The position numbers were made by a program, and so were the translations under genes. This document shows positions 15,425-22,935 of a DNA stretch of 27,146 bases, one piece after another. The stretch is from Corynebacterium sp. (GTDB taxonomy: Bacteria > Actinomycetota > Actinomycetes > Mycobacteriales > Mycobacteriaceae). How positions within the stretch are numbered: the stretch's first letter is position 1; each line of letters begins with the position of its first letter. Below the pieces are notes generated by a model. The model searched no databases. It was not told where the DNA came from and worked only from the letters and a program-made list of their open reading frames with translations. Where the stretch lies: NCBI RefSeq assembly GCF_030826625.1, contig NZ_JAPJNQ010000024.1, forward strand, positions 1-27,146, written 5' to 3'.

Positions 15425-15465
15425 CTTTTCTTACTCATTCTTTTCTTACTCGTTACCTAATTGTA
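15425..15465 (-). promoter_or_regulatory. dapB promoter region with a 15-bp direct repeat in the leader
   Basis: A -10-like TACAAT (minus strand, 15460-15465) lies about 65 nt before the dapB ATG. Between it and the start, cttttcttactc occurs twice on the plus strand (15425-15436 and 15440-15451), a 15-bp period. The -35 is poor. A role for the repeat is not evident. Confidence 0.35.
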
Positions 15466-15510
15466 TCGACAGTTTCGACCGTTTTCGGCGATTACAGACA
15501 ATTGACACGA

Positions 15511-15516
15511 TAAACT
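15511..15516 (+). promoter_or_regulatory. Putative -10 box of the AMIN-like lipoprotein gene
   Basis: TAAACT, 6 nt before the ATG at 15523, with no clear Shine-Dalgarno sequence in between; consistent with a leaderless transcript. The nearby TTGACA at 15502 is too close to act as its -35. Confidence 0.4.
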
Positions 15517-15522
15517 GAAAGC

Positions 15523-16230
15523 ATGAACACACCTCGGAAAATTCTCAGCCTGGCTGCTGCCGTCACCACCGTGGGCTTAGTGCTTGCCGCCTGCACCACG
15601 GCTAAGGACACGGATGATTCAGCGAATTCCGCACAACGGCCAACAAGCACGGTGACCTCGACCTCACCACAGCCATCAGAGACAACCGAGTCTGCCTCGA
15701 AATCGGGTTCCGACGATAAGCCAGCAGATTCTTCCCGTACGACTGCTGCTCGTGGCCAATCTTCGGCCCAACCAGCTGGCCCCGGCATGATGGGCACACC
15801 ATCCTTGGAAGGCCGTCAAGACATTCCGGATGATTACGGCGATTTAGCCCCAACGGATGTCCGCGTCGGAACCCACCAGGGCTTTGACCGAGTTGTATTT
15901 GAATTTGAGGGCACCGGAAAACCCGGCTGGTTTACGCGTTACACCGATTCCCCAGCACAGCCGGGCTCTGGATTCCCAGTAGAGTTTGCTGGCGACACCG
16001 CATTATCCGTCGCGATCGAGGGAACCCCTCCACCTATCGATCCGGCGAAACAAGCGCAATGGATCGACTTAGATGCACATTTCCCTGGCGCTGGTGTGGT
16101 CACTGAAGTCAAGCTCGCCGGCGCTTTTGAAGGGCAGTCCGTGTTCATCATCGGTCTCGATAAACAACGGCCATATTCGATTACTCGACTAGAAAATCCC
16201 ACCCGCGTGGTGGTTGATATTCAGAAGTAG
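15523..16230 (+). CDS. AMIN-like domain lipoprotein
   Basis: This 235-aa exported protein has a type II signal peptide with basic residues at 5-6, a hydrophobic core and the lipobox LAAC at residues 21-24, so Cys24 should be lipidated. A Ser/Thr-rich spacer of about 70 residues follows. The C-terminal 130 residues contain DVRVGTHQGFDRVVFEFEG and end RLENPTRVVVDIQK, the pattern of AMIN-like domains that bind the cell envelope. The molecular function is unknown. It is alone on the plus strand, divergent from dapB and convergent with pnp across a strong bidirectional terminator. Confidence 0.85.
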   Translation: MNTPRKILSLAAAVTTVGLVLAACTTAKDTDDSANSAQRPTSTVTSTSPQPSETTESASKSGSDDKPADSSRTTAARGQSSAQPAGPGMMGTPSLEGRQDIPDDYGDLAPTDVRVGTHQGFDRVVFEFEGTGKPGWFTRYTDSPAQPGSGFPVEFAGDTALSVAIEGTPPPIDPAKQAQWIDLDAHFPGAGVVTEVKLAGAFEGQSVFIIGLDKQRPYSITRLENPTRVVVDIQK

Positions 16231-16234
16231 CCTG

Positions 16235-16274
16235 CTCTTCTATTCGCTAAGCACCTCTTCTATTCGCTAAGCAC
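16235..16274. repeat. Two tandem copies of a 20-bp unit
   Basis: The unit ctcttctattcgctaagcac occurs at 16235-16254 and again at 16255-16274 without gap, just after the lipoprotein stop codon and before the terminator. This looks like a recent local duplication. Confidence 0.8.
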
Positions 16275-16288
16275 CCGCTAAAGCTAAA

Positions 16289-16325
16289 AACAGCACCCTA
16301 AGCATCGATTGCCTGGGGTGCTGTT
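16289..16325. terminator. Bidirectional terminator between the lipoprotein gene and pnp
   Basis: AACAGCACCC (16289-16298) and GGGTGCTGTT (16316-16325) are perfect complements, extended by two more pairs to a 12-bp stem with a 13-nt loop. T-rich sequence follows on both strands (GCTTTAGTT on plus, TTTTAGCTTTAG on minus), so it can stop both convergent transcripts. Confidence 0.8.
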
Positions 16326-16356
16326 GCTTTAGTTGCACATGCTCGCGCAGTGCTGC

Positions 16357-18663
16357 TTAGTCTTCTTGGACCGGCACCAGGGAGATCTTTCCGCGATCAT
16401 CAATATCAGCGATTTCGACCTGTACTTTGTCACCAACGTTGATTTCATCTTCGACTTTCTCGATGCGGCGACTGCCACCAATCTTCGAGATATGCATCAA
16501 GCCATCGCGACCCGGCATCAACGAGATAAACGCACCAAAGGCGACGGTCTTAACGACGGTACCTAAGAAACGCTCGCCAACCTTCGGCAACTGTGGATTG
16601 GCAATAGCATTGATCTTTTCAACGGCAGCGTCTGCTTCTTCGCCGGTAGCGGCCGAAACATAGACGGTGCCATCGTCTTCAATGGAAATCTCAGCGCCAG
16701 TTTCGTCGTGAATCGCATTGATGGTTTTACCCTTCGGACCAATCAACTCACCAATCTTCGACGGCGGGATGCTCACGGTGATCACACGCGGAGCAGTTTC
16801 CGCCATCGAGTCTGGCGAATCGATGACTTCAGCCATCGTATCCAGAATGGTCAAACGAGCCTCGCGCGCTTGTTCCAGTGCCTGTGCCAAAACATCCGAT
16901 GGAATACCATCTAGTTTGGTATCCAGCTGCAGAGCGGTGATGTAATCCGGAGTACCGGCGACTTTGAAGTCCATATCACCGAAGGCATCTTCGACGCCCA
17001 AGATATCGGTCAAGGTCACGAAACGCTCTTCACCATCAACCTCACCAGAGACGAGGCCCATAGCGATACCGGCCACTGGCGCTTTCAACGGCACACCCGC
17101 GTTGTACAGCGACAGCGTCGAGGCGCAAACCGATCCCATGGAAGTCGAGCCGTTCGATCCCAATGCCTCAGATACCTGACGGATCGCATACGGGAATTCT
17201 TCGCGCGACGGGATAACCGGAACCACTGCGCGCTCAGCCAGTGCACCATGCCCAATTTCACGGCGCTTTGGCGAGCCCACACGGCCGGTTTCACCGGTAG
17301 AAAATGGCGGGAAGTTGTAGTGGTGCATGTAGCGCTTAGACTCGCCGGGGGTCAACGAATCAACCCGCTGAACCATTTCCAGCATGTTTAGGGTGGTCAC
17401 TCCCAGAATCTGGGTTTCTCCACGTTCAAACAATGCGGAACCGTGCGCGCGTGGAATTAGTTCGACTTCAACTTCCAGAACGCGGATGTCGGTGGTGCGA
17501 CGGCCATCGACGCGGTAACCATCGCGCAGGATCTTTTCGCGGACGATTTCTTTTTGCAATGCACCGTATGCAGCACGGATTTCGAGCAGAGCATCGTCAT
17601 CGTCGATGTCGTACTTATCCTCAATATCGTCGGCAAGGTCTTCATCCCATTCGCTGAGGTAATCGTTGATAGCCTCATCACGAGCCTGCTTTTCCCCAAT
17701 GGAAAGCAGCTTGTGCAGCTTCTTGCGGGCTTTTTTCGCAACCTCGTCATAAACTTCGTCGGAATACTCCACGAACAACGGGAATTCTGCGGTTTCCTTC
17801 GCGGCCTGCTTGGCCAACTCAACCTGCGCCTGGCACAGCACAGAAATGAATGGTTTCGCAGCTTCCAGGCCTTCGGCAACGGTTGATTCTGTCGGCGCAG
17901 GTGCACCCTGAGCAACACGGTCAGCAACGTTTACCCCAGCGCCAGCCTCAACCATCATGATGGCTACATCACTTGCTCCCGACTTTGCGCCCTTTGAGCT
18001 GCGACGTCCCTTCTTTTTATCGCCGTCTTTCTTTTCGACGATTCGACCAGCAACCACCATTTCAAACAGGGCTTCTTGGTGCTGCTGGTGATTCGGAAAC
18101 GCCACCCAGGCACCTTCTGGGTGTTCATCGTCGGCAAGCAAAGCCACGCGAACGGCACCGACGGCACCAGAAACCGGCAACCCGGAAATCTGTGTAGCGG
18201 CCGAAGCACCGTTGATCGCAAGCACGTCGTAGTATTCGCCAGGCGCAATCGACAACACGGTATTGACGTTTTGTACCTCATTGCGCAGGCCTTTGACGAA
18301 CGTCGGGCGCAACGGGCGGTCAATCAGGCGAGACGCCAAAATGGCTTCGGTCGACGGGCGCCCTTCTCGACGGAAGAAGCTGCCCGGGATGCGGCCAGCT
18401 GCATACATACGCTCTTCGACGTCCACGGTCAGAGGGAAAAAGTTCAAGCCTTCTTTCGGCTTAGACGATGCCGTCGTCGTCGACAAAATCATCGTGTCTT
18501 CATCCAAGTAAGTGGTGACGGCACCATCTGCCTGCCGAGCCAACTGCCCAGTTTCAAAACGGATGGTGCGGGTACCGAAATCACCATTGTCGATTGTGGC
18601 TTCTACGCCGTTGATCCCGACTTCTTCATCAACAAACATTTGCACAGCTTTATTGCTGCTCAT
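16357..18663 (-). CDS. pnp: Polyribonucleotide nucleotidyltransferase (PNPase)
   Basis: PNPase (768 aa) is a phosphorolytic 3'-5' exoribonuclease of the RNA degradosome, working with RNase J (rnj) encoded in this window. It has two RNase PH-like domains, the second containing GETQILGVTTLNML and GSNGSTSMGSVCAS. A KH domain (IGPKGKTINAIHDETGAEI) and a C-terminal S1 domain (GTVVKTVAFGAFISLMPGRDGLMHISKIG region) follow. A Lys/Arg-rich insertion occurs at about residues 207-228. The frame is open to 18762, but the ATG at 18663 with AAGGAG six bases upstream gives the family start MSSNKAVQMF. It is downstream of rpsO with a terminator between. Confidence 0.96.
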   Translation of the reverse strand: MSSNKAVQMFVDEEVGINGVEATIDNGDFGTRTIRFETGQLARQADGAVTTYLDEDTMILSTTTASSKPKEGLNFFPLTVDVEERMYAAGRIPGSFFRREGRPSTEAILASRLIDRPLRPTFVKGLRNEVQNVNTVLSIAPGEYYDVLAINGASAATQISGLPVSGAVGAVRVALLADDEHPEGAWVAFPNHQQHQEALFEMVVAGRIVEKKDGDKKKGRRSSKGAKSGASDVAIMMVEAGAGVNVADRVAQGAPAPTESTVAEGLEAAKPFISVLCQAQVELAKQAAKETAEFPLFVEYSDEVYDEVAKKARKKLHKLLSIGEKQARDEAINDYLSEWDEDLADDIEDKYDIDDDDALLEIRAAYGALQKEIVREKILRDGYRVDGRRTTDIRVLEVEVELIPRAHGSALFERGETQILGVTTLNMLEMVQRVDSLTPGESKRYMHHYNFPPFSTGETGRVGSPKRREIGHGALAERAVVPVIPSREEFPYAIRQVSEALGSNGSTSMGSVCASTLSLYNAGVPLKAPVAGIAMGLVSGEVDGEERFVTLTDILGVEDAFGDMDFKVAGTPDYITALQLDTKLDGIPSDVLAQALEQAREARLTILDTMAEVIDSPDSMAETAPRVITVSIPPSKIGELIGPKGKTINAIHDETGAEISIEDDGTVYVSAATGEEADAAVEKINAIANPQLPKVGERFLGTVVKTVAFGAFISLMPGRDGLMHISKIGGSRRIEKVEDEINVGDKVQVEIADIDDRGKISLVPVQED

Positions 18664-18775
18664 AAAAACTCCTTGCTCTACAGCGAGCTCATTCATTCTG
18701 ACGATCATCGTAGCCGTCAATGCATCTATGTTCTGAAAAGAAAACCTCTGCCAGAGTTCCACTCGACAGTATCAG

Positions 18776-18805
18776 GCTTTACAGTTTCAAACTCTGTAGC
18801 GTCAA
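18776..18805 (-). promoter_or_regulatory. Putative pnp promoter
   Basis: TTGACG (18800-18805) and TAAAGC (18776-18781), 18 bp apart on the minus strand, lie after the rpsO terminator. They would give a leader of just over 100 nt before the pnp ATG. The -10 is imperfect. Confidence 0.4.
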
Positions 18806-18842
18806 CCTAATCAGCATCAAACACTGCCCTTAGCTTAGCATG

Positions 18843-18879
18843 CAAAAACCACCCTGCCCAGAAAACTGGACAAGGTGGT
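18843..18879 (-). terminator. Strong rho-independent terminator after rpsO
   Basis: On the minus strand a 14-bp stem (ACCACCTTGTCCAG with CTGGGCAGGGTGGT, two G-U pairs) closes a TTTT loop and is followed by TTTTT. It lies 54 bp after the rpsO stop, so pnp needs its own promoter or read-through. Confidence 0.88.
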
Positions 18880-18933
18880 GAATATCTCTGCAGTGCCCAA
18901 TATTTGCGACACTCGAAATAACGGCGCTTGAAA

Positions 18934-19203
18934 TTAGCGACGCAGACCCAGACGAGAAATCAGGTCACGGTAACGGTTAACGTCCTTGGACTGCAGGTAC
19001 TTCAGCAGACCACGGCGACGACCAACCAGCAGCAACAGACCACGACGGGAGTGGTGATCGTGCTTGTGATCTTTCAGGTGTTCGGTCAGGTTGGTGATGC
19101 GGTAGGTCAGCAACGCAACCTGAGCCTCTGGGGAACCGGTATCAGTTTCGTGAACACCGTATTCCTTCAGAATTTCCTGCTTCTTTTCCGTTGAAAAAGC
19201 CAT
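18934..19203 (-). CDS. rpsO: 30S ribosomal protein S15
   Basis: S15 (89 aa, the standard length) binds the central domain of 16S rRNA early in 30S assembly. The conserved EYGVHETDTGSPEAQVALLT and KDHKHDHHSRRGLLLLVGRR segments are complete. The ATG at 19203 has AAGGAG seven bases upstream. It is transcribed after ribF across a 78-bp gap that contains an inverted repeat; in other bacteria S15 represses its own mRNA through leader structure. A strong terminator follows. Confidence 0.98.
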   Translation of the reverse strand: MAFSTEKKQEILKEYGVHETDTGSPEAQVALLTYRITNLTEHLKDHKHDHHSRRGLLLLVGRRRGLLKYLQSKDVNRYRDLISRLGLRR

Positions 19204-19221
19204 GATCGTCTCCTTATTTCA

Positions 19222-19256
19222 GTCCACACGAAAAATCATTTGCAACCACTGTGGAC
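19222..19256 (-). repeat. Inverted repeat in the rpsO leader
   Basis: GTCCACA (minus strand, 19250-19256) and TGTGGAC (19222-19228) are perfect 7-bp arms with a 21-nt interior, located 19 nt before the rpsO start. It might be a folded leader for S15 autoregulation; no known S15-leader class was recognised. Confidence 0.4.
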
Positions 19257-19281
19257 CGTAGTCACAAACCGATCATTAATC

Positions 19282-20334
19282 CTAGCCGTTATCCGCGCTT
19301 GTTTGCAAGAAATACTCCTCCGCTACTGCGGGGTCGGCTTCGTGACTCGCTAAATCCTCCTGCAAAACCTCACGGACGTTATCCACATCGCGTGAAATTG
19401 CAGACAAAAGCTCATCTAAACTGTCATATTTTTCCATCGCGCGAATCCGGTCGACGAAATGCACGGTTGCGCTATATCCATACAAATCAGCCTCGCGATC
19501 CAAAACAAATGATTCCACGCTGCGCTCGTCGTCACCAAACGTCGGATTGGTACCCACCGAAATCGCCGCCGCATAAGCAACTTCTGGGATCATGTTTCCG
19601 TCTACCGGGGAATTTGCGCCTTCAACGACGAGCCATCCGGCATAGACCCCGTCGGCAGGCAAAGCGAGATTTTCGGGAAAATATTGGTTCGCCGTAGGGA
19701 ACCCGAGTTCCTTACCTCCCCGACCAGCACCACGAACGATCGGACCATGAACGTTAAACGGTCGCCCCAACGCCCACCGCGCAGACCGCACATCGCCAGC
19801 GGCCAAGAATTTCCGCACAGCCGTAGAACAGATCAGGGTATCGGCATTGCTGCGGTCTTTATCGTGCAACAGTTGAATAACATCGACGGAAATGCCGTAA
19901 GGCTGACAGAGCTCTTCCATCACCGCTGGAGTGCCAACGGCATCTTTACCGAACGTAAAATTTTCACCGATGATCACATGGGAAGCGTGCAGCTTGCCGA
20001 CGAGCAATCGGTCCACATATTCCTGCGGCGACCAGCCAGCCATCTCCACGGTGAAATCAATCACCATGACGTGATCGATCCCCATTTTTTCGACGACAGC
20101 CATGCGCTGCTCAAAAGTCCCCAAAGCTAGCGGGGCACGCTCCGGTAAAAACACACTCACCGGGTGTGGGTCGAACGTAATCAATACTGATCTTTCGCCC
20201 GTCGAACGAGCGCGTTTCACCGCCGCGGAAATCAATTCTTGATGTCCACGGTGCACGCCATCAAACACACCGATGGTTACTACCGCGGATTCCACATCTG
20301 CCGGGATCTCATCCATGCCGTGCCAAATATTCAC
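19282..20334 (-). CDS. ribF: Bifunctional riboflavin kinase/FAD synthetase
   Basis: RibF (350 aa) phosphorylates riboflavin to FMN and adenylylates FMN to FAD. The N-terminal nucleotidyltransferase has the GVFDGVHRGH motif at residues 22-31 and GENFTFGKDAVG at about 123-134. The C-terminal kinase carries GRGGKELGFPTAN at about 204-216. The start is GTG at 20334 (MNIWHG); a TAAGCT -10 box lies 6 nt upstream, so the mRNA is likely leaderless. It is divergent from truB with only 30 bp between start codons, and is followed by rpsO. Supply of FAD is relevant to ThyX nearby, but no direct link is seen. Confidence 0.96.
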   Translation of the reverse strand: MNIWHGMDEIPADVESAVVTIGVFDGVHRGHQELISAAVKRARSTGERSVLITFDPHPVSVFLPERAPLALGTFEQRMAVVEKMGIDHVMVIDFTVEMAGWSPQEYVDRLLVGKLHASHVIIGENFTFGKDAVGTPAVMEELCQPYGISVDVIQLLHDKDRSNADTLICSTAVRKFLAAGDVRSARWALGRPFNVHGPIVRGAGRGGKELGFPTANQYFPENLALPADGVYAGWLVVEGANSPVDGNMIPEVAYAAAISVGTNPTFGDDERSVESFVLDREADLYGYSATVHFVDRIRAMEKYDSLDELLSAISRDVDNVREVLQEDLASHEADPAVAEEYFLQTSADNG

Positions 20335-20340
20335 CCTGCC

Positions 20341-20346
20341 AGCTTA
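20341..20346 (-). promoter_or_regulatory. Putative ribF -10 box
   Basis: TAAGCT on the minus strand, 6 nt from the ribF GTG. It lies 5 bp from the oppositely oriented truB -10 box. Confidence 0.4.
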
Positions 20347-20351
20347 AGGCA

Positions 20352-20357
20352 TAGACT
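20352..20357 (+). promoter_or_regulatory. Putative truB -10 box
   Basis: TAGACT, 7 nt before the truB ATG at 20365, with no ribosome binding site in the gap. The corresponding -35 would lie at about the ribF start codon. Confidence 0.5.
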
Positions 20358-20364
20358 GACTGCT

Positions 20365-21333
20365 ATGAATTCTGCTTCGAATTATTCGCAGCCCGACCCA
20401 TTGGAAGGCTCCGGTATCGTCGTCGTCGACAAGCCTGCGGGCATGACCTCGCATGACGTCGTCGGCAAGCTTCGCCGCATTTTTCGCACGAAAAAAGTTG
20501 GCCATGCGGGAACCCTCGACCCGATGGCCACTGGCGTGCTAGTAGCAGGCCTTGAACGGGGCACGAAATTCCTGGCACACATGGTTGCTGCCACCAAAAC
20601 CTACCAAGCCACGATACGGCTCGGCGCAGCCACCAGCACGGATGATGCTGAAGGCGAACTACTCTCCCCCGCAAGCGTATTTCCGGATAGCACCAAGACA
20701 GACATCACGGCTCGCTTGACAGCACTGACCGACGAACAGATCTCGGCCGCGTGTGCTGCCTGGACCGGCACCGTTGAACAAATCCCCGCGAAGGTCTCGG
20801 CAATCAAGATCAACGGCAAACGCGCCCACCAGCGAGTGCGTGAAGGCGAAGAAGTAGAGATCCCGGCTCGCAGCGTCACCATCGAGCAATTCGATATTCA
20901 CGATATCCGCCGCATCTTTGAACACGATGGCAAGCAATTTATTGACATCGATTGCACGGTGTCTTGTTCTTCAGGCACCTATATTCGTTCGCTAGCGCGC
21001 GACATCGGCCTAGACCTTGGAGTCGGCGGGCACCTCACTGCATTACGACGGACTCAGGTTGGCCCGTACACGCTCGCCGATGCTGCCAGCCTCGAAGAAC
21101 TCGCAGAACAAGCAGCTTTAAGCCTGGGATTAGATGAAGCGCTGCTCCGCAGCTACCCGAAATGGCAGATCAGCGAAGACCAAGCACTGGATTTGAGTAT
21201 GGGCAAACGATTACCAGCCCAAGGTTTAGACGGTGTGCATGCAGCAACCGCTCCTGATGGCAGAGTAATCGCACTGGTCAAAGAATCTAAAGAAATTCAG
21301 ACCGTCTTCGTCGCCCGGCCCAGTACACTCTAA
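20365..21333 (+). CDS. truB: tRNA pseudouridine(55) synthase
   Basis: TruB (322 aa) isomerises U55 in the T-loop of tRNAs. The catalytic Asp is D52 in GHAGTLDPMATGVL. The N-terminal GIVVVDKPAGMTSHDVVGKLRR and the later CSSGTYIRSLARDIG motif are typical. The frame is open upstream to 20239, but that extension runs antisense through ribF, and the ATG at 20365 gives the family N-terminus and lies 7 nt after a -10 box. The last bases overlap the pptT stop codon (4 bp), so the two genes converge with no terminator between them. Its place in the infB-rbfA neighbourhood is conserved, although it is on the opposite strand here. Confidence 0.96.
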   Translation: MNSASNYSQPDPLEGSGIVVVDKPAGMTSHDVVGKLRRIFRTKKVGHAGTLDPMATGVLVAGLERGTKFLAHMVAATKTYQATIRLGAATSTDDAEGELLSPASVFPDSTKTDITARLTALTDEQISAACAAWTGTVEQIPAKVSAIKINGKRAHQRVREGEEVEIPARSVTIEQFDIHDIRRIFEHDGKQFIDIDCTVSCSSGTYIRSLARDIGLDLGVGGHLTALRRTQVGPYTLADAASLEELAEQAALSLGLDEALLRSYPKWQISEDQALDLSMGKRLPAQGLDGVHAATAPDGRVIALVKESKEIQTVFVARPSTL

Positions 21334-21995
21334 GCCTCCGCTGGCACCACTGCGGCAGTGAGAACGAAGCCGCCGTCAATAGCCCAGCGACCGCTAATGA
21401 ATGGCACCGGGGTGGGCCTTACCAACAGATAGGCGATGAAGGTTCCATCTTCTCGCAGGTCTACTTCGGCCTGCTCAAACCCCAACCAACGCTGCGTCAT
21501 CGGAAACCACGTCTTGTACACCGCCTCTTTCGCGCAAAAGATAATGCGATCAGCATACGGAATTCCCGCTGATCGTAATCGCTGAATCTGCGGTTTTTCC
21601 GAATCGCGCAAAATCAAATCCACGATATCGACGGGAAGTTTCTGCGCCGGTTCAATATCAATACCGAGGCTGCGTATCTGATCTACCGGCGCCACCGCTG
21701 CCGCCCGCATACCGGAAGTGTGCGACATCGAGCCGCAATACCCATCCGGCCACAACGGCATGCCCCGGTTACCGCGCAGAATCGGTTGGGTTCCGCAATA
21801 TCCTAATTGCGCCAGCGCTTGATGCGCGCACCATCGCGCATCACCGAATTCAGCCTTGCGCTTTTCCACCGAATGCGAGACGACGGTCTGCTCCAACGGA
21901 TGCAAACTCCGAAAATTCACCAGGTCGCCATCATCAGTGCTGCGTACAGAGACCATGCGAGCAGATTCCGGTAACAAAAAATCATGACTAGACAT
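21330..21995 (-). CDS. pptT: 4'-phosphopantetheinyl transferase (PptT/EntD type)
   Basis: This 221-aa enzyme transfers phosphopantetheine from CoA to acyl and peptidyl carrier proteins, activating fatty-acid synthase I, mycolate and siderophore machinery. The magnesium motif GIDIEP is at residues 111-116, FCAKEAVYKTWFP at 153-165 (E157, K161), and the CSMSHTSG CoA segment at 88-95. The ATG at 21995 overlaps the upstream metallophosphoesterase by 8 bp and has GGAGGGG eight bases upstream. The pairing with that gene is as in the M. tuberculosis pptT-pptH unit (Rv2794c-Rv2795c). The type is clear; the carrier-protein targets are inferred from the group. Confidence 0.93.
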   Translation of the reverse strand: MSSHDFLLPESARMVSVRSTDDGDLVNFRSLHPLEQTVVSHSVEKRKAEFGDARWCAHQALAQLGYCGTQPILRGNRGMPLWPDGYCGSMSHTSGMRAAAVAPVDQIRSLGIDIEPAQKLPVDIVDLILRDSEKPQIQRLRSAGIPYADRIIFCAKEAVYKTWFPMTQRWLGFEQAEVDLREDGTFIAYLLVRPTPVPFISGRWAIDGGFVLTAAVVPAEA

Positions 21996-22935
21996 GATTA
22001 GCCCCTCCCAGTCCTTGGCTCGCCTTCCTTGCTACCGTCCGGCCATCACGACCGTCGACTAGCTCTAAGATCGGACATGGCCAAACCCGTTGCTCATCGT
22101 GTCGCGCCCATTCTCGCGGGTATCCCAGCGATACTTCGTGGTGGACGATACCGTCGAGCTCGTATTCGCCCGGCATATGCAAGTGTCCGTAGACCACTGC
22201 TTTCGCGTTATATCGTCGCGGCCAATGCCGCGTATGGCGGGTACCGCACCACAACGCGATCTCTGGCAATGCCATCTCCAGCGTCGGCTCTTGAACCAAC
22301 GGCCAATGATTCACCAACACCGTGGGCCCGGATACCCGTGACAAACGTGTGATGGAATAGGCCAAACGATCCCAGCACCAAGCACGAATATCGGCAAATG
22401 GCGCGATCGCGATCTCATCGGTCATCATGACGTTTTTCCGTGCGGCGGCATCCAGAGCGGCTTCAACTGTCATGCCGGAAGGTCGAAAACTGTAATCGTA
22501 GAGCGTAAACAACGGCACAATCGTGGTATCACCAAAAACCGGAAAACTATCTTCCGGAGTAATCACGTCGATCTCTCGGCACATCTGCACCAACGCATCA
22601 TATTTCGCGCGGCCCACATGAGTCTCCGCCGAACGACAAAAAAGTTCGTGATTGCCAGGAACCCAAATGAGCTGAGCGAAACGACCACGCAATTCGCTGA
22701 GAATCGCAGAAATCAACTCGAATTGTTCCGCAACATCACCCGCTACCAATAGCCAATCCTCTGGGTGCCTCGGGACGATCTCGGCTACACGTTGCCGGTT
22801 TGCCCTCACCGCAGCATGCAGATCTGCCACGGCCCACAGCGTCGGTGGGAACTCAATTATCGATTCTCCCTGCATGTCAGGGGTGTTCCTCGCCTCGCTG
22901 CTGATCACTTGCTTCTTTAGCTCCTGGCCTATCAT
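21988..22935 (-). CDS. Metallophosphoesterase, PptH-like
   Basis: This calcineurin-like phosphoesterase (315 aa from 22935) has all metal motifs: VADLH (36-40), AGDVAE (65-70), GNHE (94-97), LVNHWPL and VYGHLHMPG. In mycobacteria the homologue beside pptT is PptH, which removes phosphopantetheine from carrier proteins and opposes PptT; the same role is inferred here from adjacency. The frame is open to 23022. I chose the ATG at 22935 because it overlaps the MATE gene stop in a TGATG arrangement; an ATG at 22875 is an alternative. Substrates other than carrier proteins cannot be excluded. Confidence 0.82.
   Translation of the reverse strand: MIGQELKKQVISSEARNTPDMQGESIIEFPPTLWAVADLHAAVRANRQRVAEIVPRHPEDWLLVAGDVAEQFELISAILSELRGRFAQLIWVPGNHELFCRSAETHVGRAKYDALVQMCREIDVITPEDSFPVFGDTTIVPLFTLYDYSFRPSGMTVEAALDAAARKNVMMTDEIAIAPFADIRAWCWDRLAYSITRLSRVSGPTVLVNHWPLVQEPTLEMALPEIALWCGTRHTRHWPRRYNAKAVVYGHLHMPGEYELDGIVHHEVSLGYPREWARHDEQRVWPCPILELVDGRDGRTVARKASQGLGGANHV

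Noticed and set aside
18664..18762. Longer PNPase starting at 18762
   Set aside because: The ATG at 18663 has a strong AAGGAG and the expected family N-terminus; the upstream extension is part of the leader.
18076..18810. A 244-codon plus-strand frame opposite the pnp 5' half
   Set aside because: Shadow of pnp; no ribosome binding site or family resemblance.
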